Position numbers and translations under genes: made by a program
Assembly (NCBI GenBank): GCA_016875755.1
Contig: VGOX01000162.1
Location: forward strand, 1 to 5,808
Source of the DNA: Chloroflexota bacterium
GTDB taxonomy: Bacteria > Chloroflexota > Anaerolineae > Anaerolineales > Villigracilaceae
DNA length: 5,808 nt
Direction of reading: 5' to 3'
The notes under the pieces: generated by a model
Databases searched by the model: none
What the model saw: the letters and a program-made list of their open reading frames with translations, nothing else
What the model was told of the DNA's origin: nothing
Shown here: positions 1 through 5,505 of the stretch, piece after piece
Position numbering within the stretch: position 1 is the stretch's first letter
How the letters are laid out: each line of letters begins with the position of its first letter

Positions 1-177
1 GTTTTCCTCTATGCCTGGCTCCTTTCGAGTGGCAGCCGCGCTATTCGATCTGGTCTGCGTCATCTTGTCGATCGCAAAGACCGTCGCGACTTGAGCCTTT
101 TTCAAATTGGCTTGCGCCTAATTGAGCGGTTCTTGTTACATTCTCAATCGTTCTCGCTATCTCTATGTTCTTGTTGA
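1..177 (+). pseudogene. Partial C-terminal end of a probable IS4-like transposase
   Basis: Frame 1 is open from the window edge to a TGA at 175-177, giving 58 residues that begin VFLYAWLLSSGSRAI and continue to a basic/acidic block, VDRKDRRDLSLFQIGLRLIE (about residues 23-42). A C-terminal block of the type 'D-R-x-D-R-R-D-L-S-x-F-x-I-G-L' resembles the tail of IS4-superfamily (DDE) transposases, in which it follows the catalytic core. The core itself would lie left of the window, so I cannot tell whether the transposase is intact. The last 15 or so residues (serine/leucine-rich, from AT-rich DNA) look like non-conserved tail. The other two forward frames are open only to about 93 and 122 and show no recognisable pattern. 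No matching terminal inverted repeat can be tested because the other IS end is absent. The family call comes from pattern memory, not alignment; it could also be the tail of an unrelated protein. Confidence 0.5.
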
Positions 178-217
178 GTAAACTGTCAGGTGACTAGAGA
201 ATTATTACCGAATAGAA

Positions 218-246
218 TTGACGCACCTATCCAGCCGTGCTATGAT
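218..246 (+). promoter_or_regulatory. Sigma70-type promoter of the PIN/TRAM gene
   Basis: TTGACG at 218-223 and TATGAT at 241-246 are separated by exactly 17 bp, and each differs from consensus by one base. Transcription would start near 252-254, leaving a leader of about 34 nt with AAGGAG at 275-280. A small inverted repeat, TGATG/CATCA (243-247 and 251-255), overlaps the -10 and probable start point. The promoter lies just right of the transposase remnant, so it could belong to the native gene or have come with the IS end. Confidence 0.75.
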
Positions 247-286
247 GAAACATCATTTGAATATCATTTTCATTAAGGAGTTATTG

Positions 287-1363
287 ATGAGTTTTGAATT
301 TATTCTTCGTATTATTTTTATGATCGGCCTGTCCATTGTCGGGGGATTTTGGGGATTTGAGCTTGCAAGATTTAACCCAGAGGATGCTGCTCGCACCACC
401 CTGCTCTTTAGCCTGGTCGGCGCACTGACGGGTTTGATCCTAACTCCATACTTTACCACCCGCCCAGCCCGCGCAATGAAAGCCCTGTTGGGACGCCTGT
501 CGGCGGAAAGTTTATTTGCAGGGCTGACAGGTCTGGTCGTTAGTTTGCTCATTGCCGCATTACTGGCATTCCCCCTTTCCCTGCTGCCCGAACCATTGGG
601 GCAAATCCTGCCTTTTATTGGTGTGATGATCTTTTCGTATTTTGGCGTTTCGCTGTTCGTCATGCGTCAGGGTGACATCATGGGATTACTCAGCGCCCTG
701 AGCGGACGAAGCGAAGGCGGCGGGTCTTCCGCGTGGAACAACCTCAACCGCACCATCCTCCTCGATACCAGCGTCATCATCGACGGTCGCGTGGCTGATA
801 TTGCCAAGACAGGCTTCCTGCCCGGCACGCTCCTCATTCCCCGCTTTGTGCTGAACGAACTCCAATACATCGCTGACTCACCTGATGGGATGCGCCGTCA
901 GCGCGGACGCCGCGGCATGGAAGTGCTCGCTGAACTGCAAAAATTGCCCAACCTGCTCGTCCGTATTTCGGATATCAACGTGGAAGGCGTGCGTGAAGTG
1001 GACGATAAACTGGTGGTGCTTGGCAAACAGCTCAAGAGCCCCATTCTCACCAACGATTACAACCTCAACCGCATTGCCGAAATTCAGGGCGTGACCGTAC
1101 TCAACATCAACGAACTCGCCAACGCAGTCAAATCCGTTGTGCTGCCGGGTGAGGGGCTGCGCATCAACATCATGCAGGAAGGCAAGGAGCATGGTCAGGG
1201 CGTCGGCTACATGGACGATGGCACTATGGTCGTGGTAGAGAATGGCAAGGAGTACATTGGTGAATACATGGAAGTGAACATCACCAAAGTGCTCCAGACC
1301 GCTGCGGGACGCATGATCTTCGGGCGTGTGGATGAAGAGAACGCAAAACGCGGAAGAAAATGA
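287..1363 (+). CDS. YacL-family membrane-anchored PIN/TRAM domain protein
   Basis: 358 residues. The ATG at 287 is chosen because AAGGAG (275-280) sits 6 nt upstream and because a longer TTG start at 218 would fall inside the -35 box. Hydrophobic segments at about residues 5-27, 35-55, 74-100 and 104-127 suggest four membrane helices. After a Gly/Ser linker (140-150) a PIN nuclease fold follows: LLDTSVIIDGR carries D160 and D166, then come E191 (LNELQ), D239/D240 and D257 (LTND), which match the acidic metal-binding set of PIN domains. A C-terminal TRAM-like domain (about 283-346) would bind RNA. In this family the soluble part is expected to face the cytoplasm as a tethered ribonuclease; the physiological target is not established. 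All expected acidic residues are present, so it is probably active. It has its own promoter and terminator, so it is monocistronic. In Bacillus the yacL homologue lies a few genes upstream of cysS, in keeping with this context. Confidence 0.9.
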   Translation: MSFEFILRIIFMIGLSIVGGFWGFELARFNPEDAARTTLLFSLVGALTGLILTPYFTTRPARAMKALLGRLSAESLFAGLTGLVVSLLIAALLAFPLSLLPEPLGQILPFIGVMIFSYFGVSLFVMRQGDIMGLLSALSGRSEGGGSSAWNNLNRTILLDTSVIIDGRVADIAKTGFLPGTLLIPRFVLNELQYIADSPDGMRRQRGRRGMEVLAELQKLPNLLVRISDINVEGVREVDDKLVVLGKQLKSPILTNDYNLNRIAEIQGVTVLNINELANAVKSVVLPGEGLRINIMQEGKEHGQGVGYMDDGTMVVVENGKEYIGEYMEVNITKVLQTAAGRMIFGRVDEENAKRGRK

Positions 1364-1383
1364 TCAGGAAACAATGACCAGTG

Positions 1384-1421
1384 AACAGGGCGTCGAGAGG
1401 CGTCCTGTTTTGTTTTTATTT
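1384..1421 (+). terminator. Rho-independent terminator after the PIN/TRAM gene
   Basis: AACAGGGCGTC (1384-1394) pairs with GGCGTCCTGTT (1399-1409) over 11 bp including two G-U wobbles. The stem closes with a GAGA (GNRA) tetraloop at 1395-1398 and is followed by the T-rich run TTGTTTTTATTT (1410-1421). It begins 20 nt after the stop codon of the PIN/TRAM gene. Confidence 0.88.
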
Positions 1422-1439
1422 GATAAGGTAGGATAAAAT
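1410..1439 (+). promoter_or_regulatory. Candidate weak promoter of cysS
   Basis: TTGTTT (1410-1415) and TAAAAT (1434-1439) are separated by 18 bp. Each is an imperfect sigma70 match, and the -35 element overlaps the T-tract of the preceding terminator, which is common in tightly packed intergenic regions. Transcription from here would give a leader of about 45 nt. No T-box-like leader, the usual control of aminoacyl-tRNA synthetases in Firmicutes, fits in this space. Confidence 0.4.
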
Positions 1440-1455
1440 AACTGCCATCCTACCT
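1426..1455. promoter_or_regulatory. 9-bp inverted repeat around the cysS -10 box, possible operator
   Basis: AGGTAGGAT (1426-1434) and ATCCTACCT (1447-1455) are perfect inverted copies separated by 12 bp, with arm centres 21 bp apart, about two helical turns. The repeat brackets the candidate -10 element. It has no T-tract after it and so is not a terminator. A dimeric DNA-binding regulator site or a leader-RNA hairpin are both possible; the sequence alone does not decide. Confidence 0.35.
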
Positions 1456-1489
1456 AACATTTGAACTTCTGCACCTCTTAAGAGAACTC

Positions 1490-2887
1490 ATGCTGAAAAT
1501 CTATAATACCCTCACTCGTAAAACCGAAGAATTCCAGACGCTTGAACCGAACCTCGTCAAGATGTATGTCTGCGGTGTCACTGTTTACAACGATGCGCAT
1601 GTCGGGCACGCCATGTCTGCCATCGTGTTCGACATCATCCGCCGTTATCTTGAATATCGCGGTTACAAAGTCAAGCACGTGATGAACTACACCGATGTGG
1701 ACGATAAGATCATCAACCGCGCCAAACAACTTAACGAAGACCCGCTGAAACTTTCAGCGCGTTATATCGCTGACTACGCCGCCGACCTGAAAAGCCTCAA
1801 TGTTCTGCCTGCCACTTCCAACCCGCAGGTCAGTACCACCATGCCGCTCATCATCCAATTCATCGAAGGGCTGATCCAAAAAAGACATGCCTACGCCGCA
1901 TCGAATGGCGACGTCTATTTCAGCGTCACCAGCGATGATGATTACGGCCGTCTCTCTGGGCGCAAGCTCGACGATATGCAGGCGGGCGCGCGCATCGAAG
2001 TCGATGAAGCCAAAACCCACCCAATGGATTTCGCGTTGTGGAAAGCCGCGAAGGAAGGCGAAATTTCATGGGACAGCCCCTGGGGTAAAGGCCGCCCCGG
2101 CTGGCACATCGAATGCTCCGCCATGAACCTCGCCGAACTCGGCGAACAGATCGACATCCATGGTGGCGGCAACGACCTCATCTTCCCGCATCACGAAAAC
2201 GAAATCGCCCAAAGCGAATGCTACACTGGCAAAGATTTTTCGCACTACTGGATCCATAACGGCATGCTGCAACTCGGCGGCGAAAAAATGTCCAAGAGCC
2301 TCGGCAACATCATCAGCATCAAAGAATTTCTCTCCAAACGTTCGTCCGATATCATGCGCATGCTGGTCTTGAATGGGACCTATCGCGCCCCGCTATTGTT
2401 CAATGATGACACATTGGACGCCGCCGAAAAGAACGTCGAGCGCCTCAAGTCTGCGCTCAAGCCTGCTTCTGCTTCGGCAAGCGGACTCGCCACTGACGCA
2501 TTCTCCGTGCTCGACTCCACCCGCGTCACCGCCCAAACCAACTTCACCGAAGCCATGGACAGTGACTTCAACACCGCAGGCGCAGTTGCCGCGCTGTTCG
2601 AACTGGTCAAAGCCATCAACACCGCCCGTGACAACGGCGCGACCAATGCACAACTCGAGCCTGTGCAGAAAGTTTTCCGTGAATTGGCTGGCGTGCTCGG
2701 TTTGAAACTCGAAGACAAAAAAGGCTCCAGCGAAGACGAAGCCCAAGTGGAAGCCCTGATCGCCGAACGCACCCAAGCCCGCAAAGACAAAAACTGGAAG
2801 CGCTCCGATGAGATCCGCGACCAACTCAAAGAATTGGGCGTGACCATCGAAGACAGCAAGGACGGCACCACCTGGAAATGGGGATAA
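1490..2887 (+). CDS. cysS: Cysteinyl-tRNA synthetase
   Basis: 465 residues, the normal length for bacterial CysRS, a class I synthetase that charges tRNA-Cys with cysteine using ATP. The N-terminus LKIYNTLTRKTEEF is typical of the family and supports the ATG at 1490; its Shine-Dalgarno is weak (AAGAGA, about 5 nt upstream). The HIGH motif appears as HVGH (residues 37-40), and KMSKS is exact (266-270). The zinc site that lets the enzyme discriminate cysteine without editing is intact: C28, C209, H234 and E238, in the contexts MYVCGV, GWHIECSAM and FPHHENEIA. A helical anticodon-binding region follows from about 300, with the usual charged C-terminal part that includes RKDKNWKRSDEIRDQL near 431-445. 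The gene sits 126 nt after the PIN/TRAM gene, behind its own terminator and promoter. Its stop codon is only 3 nt before the palindrome of the S23 element, which probably replaced or pushed away the native downstream sequence. Confidence 0.97.
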   Translation: MLKIYNTLTRKTEEFQTLEPNLVKMYVCGVTVYNDAHVGHAMSAIVFDIIRRYLEYRGYKVKHVMNYTDVDDKIINRAKQLNEDPLKLSARYIADYAADLKSLNVLPATSNPQVSTTMPLIIQFIEGLIQKRHAYAASNGDVYFSVTSDDDYGRLSGRKLDDMQAGARIEVDEAKTHPMDFALWKAAKEGEISWDSPWGKGRPGWHIECSAMNLAELGEQIDIHGGGNDLIFPHHENEIAQSECYTGKDFSHYWIHNGMLQLGGEKMSKSLGNIISIKEFLSKRSSDIMRMLVLNGTYRAPLLFNDDTLDAAEKNVERLKSALKPASASASGLATDAFSVLDSTRVTAQTNFTEAMDSDFNTAGAVAALFELVKAINTARDNGATNAQLEPVQKVFRELAGVLGLKLEDKKGSSEDEAQVEALIAERTQARKDKNWKRSDEIRDQLKELGVTIEDSKDGTTWKWG

Positions 2888-2890
2888 CCG

Positions 2891-2930
2891 TAATTGGCAA
2901 TTATCAATTGATAATTGCCAATTATTTTTT
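2891..2930. repeat. Perfect 34-bp palindrome plus T-run (left end of S23 element, possible cysS terminator)
   Basis: TAATTGGCAATTATCAA (2891-2907) is followed directly by its exact reverse complement (2908-2924). A TTTTTT run at 2925-2930 follows on the + strand, so the repeat could act as an AT-rich terminator for cysS. Its last three bases are also the TAA stop codon of the minus-strand S23 gene, so gene and repeat are physically fused. The left 18 bases match the right end of the element in inverted orientation with one mismatch. Confidence 0.85.
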
Positions 2931-3269
2931 ACTGGTCTTGATAATGCTTATAAGCAGCTTTAGTAGCTCAACAATATCCTTGTGCATGGATTTGAAAGCA
3001 TCAATACTGATGTAATCTGTTTTGTGTAATAGTTCAAGCCAGTACTCGGTTTCATTGGCTTCTTTCAAGGCAATCGCTAATTTGTGAATAAAATCCTTCC
3101 TACTTTCAGCCTGCTCTGCTTCCCGTACCAATGCGCCAATGGCAGTGCCAGAACGCAGCACCTGCTTCGATAAAACAAATTCCTTCCTCTCCTCTGATAA
3201 GAATTTATATAAATTAACGGATCGTATGGCAAACTCAAAGGATTTTTCCTTCACGACATTGCTTTTCAT
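2922..3269 (-). CDS. Four-helix-bundle protein, S23 / 23S rRNA intervening-sequence family
   Basis: 115 residues, the usual family size. The ATG at 3269 is preceded by GGAGGAG (3273-3279) with a short spacer; a longer start at 3347 would run across the palindrome and into rlmB and is rejected. The family pattern is clear: KSFEFAIRSVNLYKFL (9-24), VLSKQVLRSGTAIGALVREA (32-51), AESRKDFIHKLAIALKEANE (54-73), then TEYWLELLHKTDYI and a final leucine-rich helix ending in KTSKK. Four amphipathic helices are expected, assembling in this family into a basic homopentamer. The cellular role of free-standing copies is unknown; a relative (Avd) is the accessory protein of diversity-generating retroelements, but no reverse transcriptase is visible nearby. 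The gene is antisense to its neighbours, AT-rich, and bounded on both sides by matching palindromes, the left one supplying its stop codon. The family call is strong; no function is claimed. Confidence 0.92.
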   Translation of the reverse strand: MKSNVVKEKSFEFAIRSVNLYKFLSEERKEFVLSKQVLRSGTAIGALVREAEQAESRKDFIHKLAIALKEANETEYWLELLHKTDYISIDAFKSMHKDIVELLKLLISIIKTSKK

Positions 3270-3281
3270 AAACTCCTCCAT

Positions 3282-3316
3282 TTGGCAATTATCAATTATC
3301 CATTGACAATTGCCAA
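3282..3316. repeat. Imperfect palindrome at the right end of the S23 element
   Basis: TTGGCAATTATCAAT (3282-3296) pairs with ATTGACAATTGCCAA (3302-3316) around a 5-nt loop, with one mismatch in 15. In minus-strand RNA that mismatch becomes a G-U pair. It is a diverged copy of the palindrome at 2891-2924, with the extra 5-nt centre. It occupies the whole space between the divergent S23 and rlmB ribosome binding sites, so any promoter for either gene near its start must use it. Confidence 0.85.
3288..3316 (-). promoter_or_regulatory. Candidate promoter of the S23 gene inside the palindrome
   Basis: Read on the minus strand, TTGGCA (3316 to 3311) and GATAAT (3293 to 3288) are separated by 17 bp. 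Transcription would start near 3281, just before the GGAGGAG ribosome binding site. Because the repeat is nearly symmetric, a weaker mirror image exists on the + strand for rlmB: TTGGCA at 3282-3287, 17 bp, GACAAT at 3305-3310. The boxes fit sigma70 spacing, but AT-rich repeats produce such matches easily. Confidence 0.35.
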
Positions 3317-3333
3317 TTATAATCAGGGGCGAT

Positions 3334-4059
3334 ATGAAAGAATTCATCTACTCCCGAAATGCCGTTCATGAAGCCCTGCGTGCCAAACGCAGGCAGATAT
3401 TTTCCGTCGAGATTGCCGAAGGGGCACAGGAGAAAGGCAAACTGGCGGAGATCGTTAAATTGGCTGGGCAACAGAAGATCAAGGTCAACCGTGTGCCGCG
3501 CGGACGGCTGGACAAGGTCAATCAGCATCATCAGGGTGTCATCGCTGAGGTCAGCGGCTACCCGTATTCTGATTTGGTCGAGATTTTGGATGGCATCAAA
3601 GATGAACCGCCGTTCATTCTTCTGCTTGACTCATTGCAAGACCCGCAGAATTTCGGCACACTGATTCGCACAGCGGAGGCTGTTGGTGTGCATGGCATCA
3701 TTATTCCGTTGGCGCGCTCGGTGGAGGTCACTCCGTCAGCGGTGAATGCGTCTTCGGGGGCGAGTGAGCACATGCTGATCGCCAAGTCGAATCTTTCGCA
3801 GGCGATGGATGCTCTCAAGGATGCAAACGTCTGGCTCGTAGGGTTGGACCAAGCCGGGGCGGAGGTCGATGCGGGTTCTCGTCATCTGAAAGGCGCTGTG
3901 GGACTCGTCGTCGGTTCGGAGGGGGAAGGTCTGCATGAACTCACTCGCAAGAAATGCGACATCGTGTTGAAACTTCCGATGCGCGGATATATTGAATCGC
4001 TCAATGCTGCTGTGGCGGGGTCGGTGGCGTTGTATCTGGCGTATTTGAATCGCAAATAA
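3334..4059 (+). CDS. rlmB: TrmH/SpoU-family 23S rRNA (guanosine-2'-O-)-methyltransferase, RlmB type
   Basis: 241 residues, normal for RlmB. The ATG at 3334 follows AGGGG (3325-3329) and gives the family start, 'short residues then YSRNAVHEAL'; the in-frame ATG at 3310 lies inside the palindrome. Residues 1-75 form the L30e-like RNA-binding domain ending in HHQG (65-68). The SPOUT knot domain carries motif 1 as DSLQDPQNFGTLIRTAEAVG (99-118, with N106 and R112), motif 2 as VVGSEGEGL (192-200, E196) and motif 3 as LPMRGYIESLNAAVAGS (214-230, S222 and N224). These residues correspond, at an offset of two, to the active-site positions known in E. coli RlmB. The enzyme is expected to use S-adenosylmethionine to methylate a ribose in 23S rRNA domain V (G2251 in E. 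coli). A related tRNA-type TrmH specificity is less likely given the N-terminal domain. cysS-rlmB adjacency is conserved in other bacteria. Confidence 0.93.
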   Translation: MKEFIYSRNAVHEALRAKRRQIFSVEIAEGAQEKGKLAEIVKLAGQQKIKVNRVPRGRLDKVNQHHQGVIAEVSGYPYSDLVEILDGIKDEPPFILLLDSLQDPQNFGTLIRTAEAVGVHGIIIPLARSVEVTPSAVNASSGASEHMLIAKSNLSQAMDALKDANVWLVGLDQAGAEVDAGSRHLKGAVGLVVGSEGEGLHELTRKKCDIVLKLPMRGYIESLNAAVAGSVALYLAYLNRK

Positions 4060-4060
4060 A

Positions 4061-4140
4061 TATCGTTGCGAGCGGAGCGAAGCAACCTTCAGGTTATGGG
4101 GATATTGCTTCGGGCGAAGTGCATCACCTTCGCAATGACA
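4061..4140. repeat. REP/MITE-like folded repeat between rlmB and GH1
   Basis: The 80-bp block has imperfect terminal inverted repeats, TATCGTTGCGA (4061-4071) and TCGCAATGACA (4130-4140), matching at 9 of 11 positions. Nested inside are CGAAGCAA/TTGCTTCG (4078-4085 and 4105-4112, 8 bp perfect) and a side hairpin GCGAAG/CTTCGC (4114-4119 and 4128-4133). The motif 'TTGCGAGC...GCGAAGCAA' is typical of dispersed palindromic repeats I know from many bacterial genomes, Chloroflexota among them. It starts 1 nt after the rlmB stop and ends 6 nt before the GH1 Shine-Dalgarno. No T-tract follows, so it is not a classical terminator, but it may stabilise the 3' end of the rlmB transcript. Confidence 0.7.
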
Positions 4141-4157
4141 TTATTCAGGAGAACATC

Positions 4158-5483
4158 ATGCCCAAGGAAACGTATCATTTTCCAAAAGGATTTTTGTGGG
4201 GGACGGCGACGGCGTCGCATCAGGTGGAGGGTAATAACACCAACAACAACTGGCACGCATGGGAGGAAGCGGGGCATACCGTACATAAGTCTGGTGCGGC
4301 GGCGGATTGGTGGGGCGGACGCTGGCGCGAGGATTTTGACCGCGCTGTTGAAACAGGACAGAACGCGCATCGCTTCTCGCTGGAGTGGAGCCGTATTCAA
4401 CCGACGCCTGATTCGTGGGATGAGGAGGCGTTGGAAAAATACCGCCTCATGCTGCGCGGATTGCGGGAACGCAATATGACAGCTTTAGTTACGTTGCATC
4501 ATTTCACTGACCCGTTATGGGTCATGGAGCGCGGAGCATGGGAGTCAGAAGAGATCGTGCCGCTGTTCGAGAAATACGTCCGCAAAGTGGTGGATGCGTT
4601 GAAGGAATACACCAACCTGTGGGTGACGATCAACGAGCCGAATGTGTATGCATTAAGCGGCTATGGCATTGGCGCATTCCCGCCCGGTAAAAAGGATTTG
4701 AAACAGGCGATGCGCGTGTTGGGTAACATGATCAAGGGACATGCTGCCGCGTATCGCGCCATCCATGAATTGCAGCCTGAGTCCCGTGTGGGATATGCCT
4801 TGCATTACCGCCCAATGGTTCCACGTGTGAGTTGGTCGCCATTGGACAGGTTGATGCGTAACATCCGCTATAACGGCGTCAATATGGGCTTTCCGTCTGC
4901 GATCTCTACGGGGGTGATGAAGTCACCGCTGGGCAATCAGAACATCCCCGAAGCGAAGGGTACGCAGGATTTTCTCGGTTTGAATTATTACTCGGTGGAT
5001 ACGGTCTGGTTTGATATCACCAAGCCCGGTGAAATGTTTTCGAATGGCGGGTATCCTAAAGATGCAGACATGAGCGACACAGGCATGATCGCCAATATCG
5101 CTACAGGGATTTACGACTCGATCAAATGGATCAATCGCACCTACCCCAACCTGCCGATCATCATCACCGAAAATGGCGTGGAGGATTTTGACGATCACCT
5201 GCGTCCGCGCTATCTGGCGGAGCATTTGCATCAGGTCTGGCGCGCGGTCAATTTCAACTGGCCCGTGAAGGGATATTTCCACTGGTCGTTGGTGGATAAT
5301 TTCGAATGGGAGCGTGGTTGGACGCAGCGCTTCGGGCTGTGGGGATTGGATATCGATACCCAAAAGAGAATCAGACGTCCCTCTGTGGATCTGTACGCGG
5401 AGATCTGCAAGGAGAATGGGCTTTCGAGCGAGATGGTGCAGAAGTATTGCCCCGAAGTGTTTGAGAAGATTTCTCCTTCATAA
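4158..5483 (+). CDS. Glycoside hydrolase family 1 protein (beta-glucosidase-like)
   Basis: 441 residues; the ATG at 4158 has AGGAGA (4147-4152) 5 nt upstream and yields the family N-terminus FPKGFLWGTATASHQVEG (8-25). A GTG at 4119 would start inside the repeat. Retaining GH1 enzymes cleave beta-glycosides through a (beta/alpha)8 barrel. The acid/base is E160 in TINEPN and the nucleophile is E338 in ITENG. Sugar-site residues Q22, H114 (LHHF), N159, and E383-W384 in HWSLVDNFEW are present. That last motif points to non-phosphorylated substrates rather than the 6-phospho-glycosidase branch. No signal peptide is seen, so it is probably cytoplasmic. The segment between about 222 and 268 is short and lacks the 'W..DP...G.YP' stretch of typical GH1 enzymes, so the aglycone side may be more open; exact substrate (glucoside, galactoside, fucoside) cannot be read. 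No convincing promoter lies in the 98-nt gap, so it may be read through from rlmB. No transporter or sugar regulator is adjacent. Confidence 0.93.
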   Translation: MPKETYHFPKGFLWGTATASHQVEGNNTNNNWHAWEEAGHTVHKSGAAADWWGGRWREDFDRAVETGQNAHRFSLEWSRIQPTPDSWDEEALEKYRLMLRGLRERNMTALVTLHHFTDPLWVMERGAWESEEIVPLFEKYVRKVVDALKEYTNLWVTINEPNVYALSGYGIGAFPPGKKDLKQAMRVLGNMIKGHAAAYRAIHELQPESRVGYALHYRPMVPRVSWSPLDRLMRNIRYNGVNMGFPSAISTGVMKSPLGNQNIPEAKGTQDFLGLNYYSVDTVWFDITKPGEMFSNGGYPKDADMSDTGMIANIATGIYDSIKWINRTYPNLPIIITENGVEDFDDHLRPRYLAEHLHQVWRAVNFNWPVKGYFHWSLVDNFEWERGWTQRFGLWGLDIDTQKRIRRPSVDLYAEICKENGLSSEMVQKYCPEVFEKISPS

Positions 5484-5505
5484 CCCCGCATAGTCGTATT
5501 AAATG

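Larger units (their letters stand above)
2891..3319 (-). mobile_element. Putative S23/IVS-like element with palindromic termini
   Basis: This block of about 429 bp between cysS and rlmB has terminal inverted repeats. Bases 2891-2908 and the reverse complement of 3302-3319 agree at 17 of 18 positions, the outer 12 (TAATTGGCAATT) exactly. Each end is itself palindromic. Inside is one gene, for a four-helix-bundle S23 protein, on the minus strand. A hand count of 2941-3060 gives 43 of 120 G+C, against 35 of 60 in cysS at 2101-2160, so composition differs sharply from the flanks. S23 proteins are known from intervening sequences within 23S rRNA genes, whose ends are complementary; this element has similar architecture but lies between two protein genes. 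Removing it would leave cysS and rlmB about 18 bp apart. No target-site duplication is evident. That it moves is an inference. Confidence 0.45.

Noticed and set aside
218..286. Extended N-terminus of the PIN/TRAM protein from TTG 218
   Set aside because: TTG 218 is the first base of the -35 box, there is no ribosome binding site before it, and AAGGAG precedes ATG 287, which begins the hydrophobic family N-terminus.
1364..1489. T-box riboswitch upstream of cysS
   Set aside because: The 126-nt gap is filled by the preceding terminator and a promoter; no T-box motif or specifier stem is seen.
2380..2907. Long minus-strand open frames antisense to cysS (2380-2907, 2393-2824)
   Set aside because: They are shadows of a GC-rich gene with a full set of CysRS motifs; low-complexity serine/alanine content and no ribosome binding site.
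3318..3323. Perfect TATAAT as the rlmB -10 box, with TTGACA at 3303-3308
   Set aside because: The spacing is only 9 bp, and a start about 7 nt after TATAAT would remove the Shine-Dalgarno from the transcript.
3310..3333. rlmB start at ATG 3310
   Set aside because: It lies within the palindrome without a Shine-Dalgarno; ATG 3334 has AGGGG and gives the standard family start.
3270..3347. Longer S23 protein starting at 3347 on the minus strand
   Set aside because: The extra residues are a translation of the palindrome and of the rlmB start; GGAGGAG precedes the ATG at 3269, and family length fits 115 residues.
2891..3347. Diversity-generating retroelement with the S23-like gene as avd
   Set aside because: No reverse transcriptase, template repeat or variable repeat is visible, and the sequence fits the plain S23 group.
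4119..4157. GTG start for GH1 at 4119
   Set aside because: It lies in the REP-like repeat; AGGAGA and the conserved N-terminus support ATG 4158.
4923..5363. 146-codon minus-strand open frame antisense to GH1
   Set aside because: It overlaps the most conserved GH1 region (nucleophile and NFEW motif) and shows no family pattern of its own.
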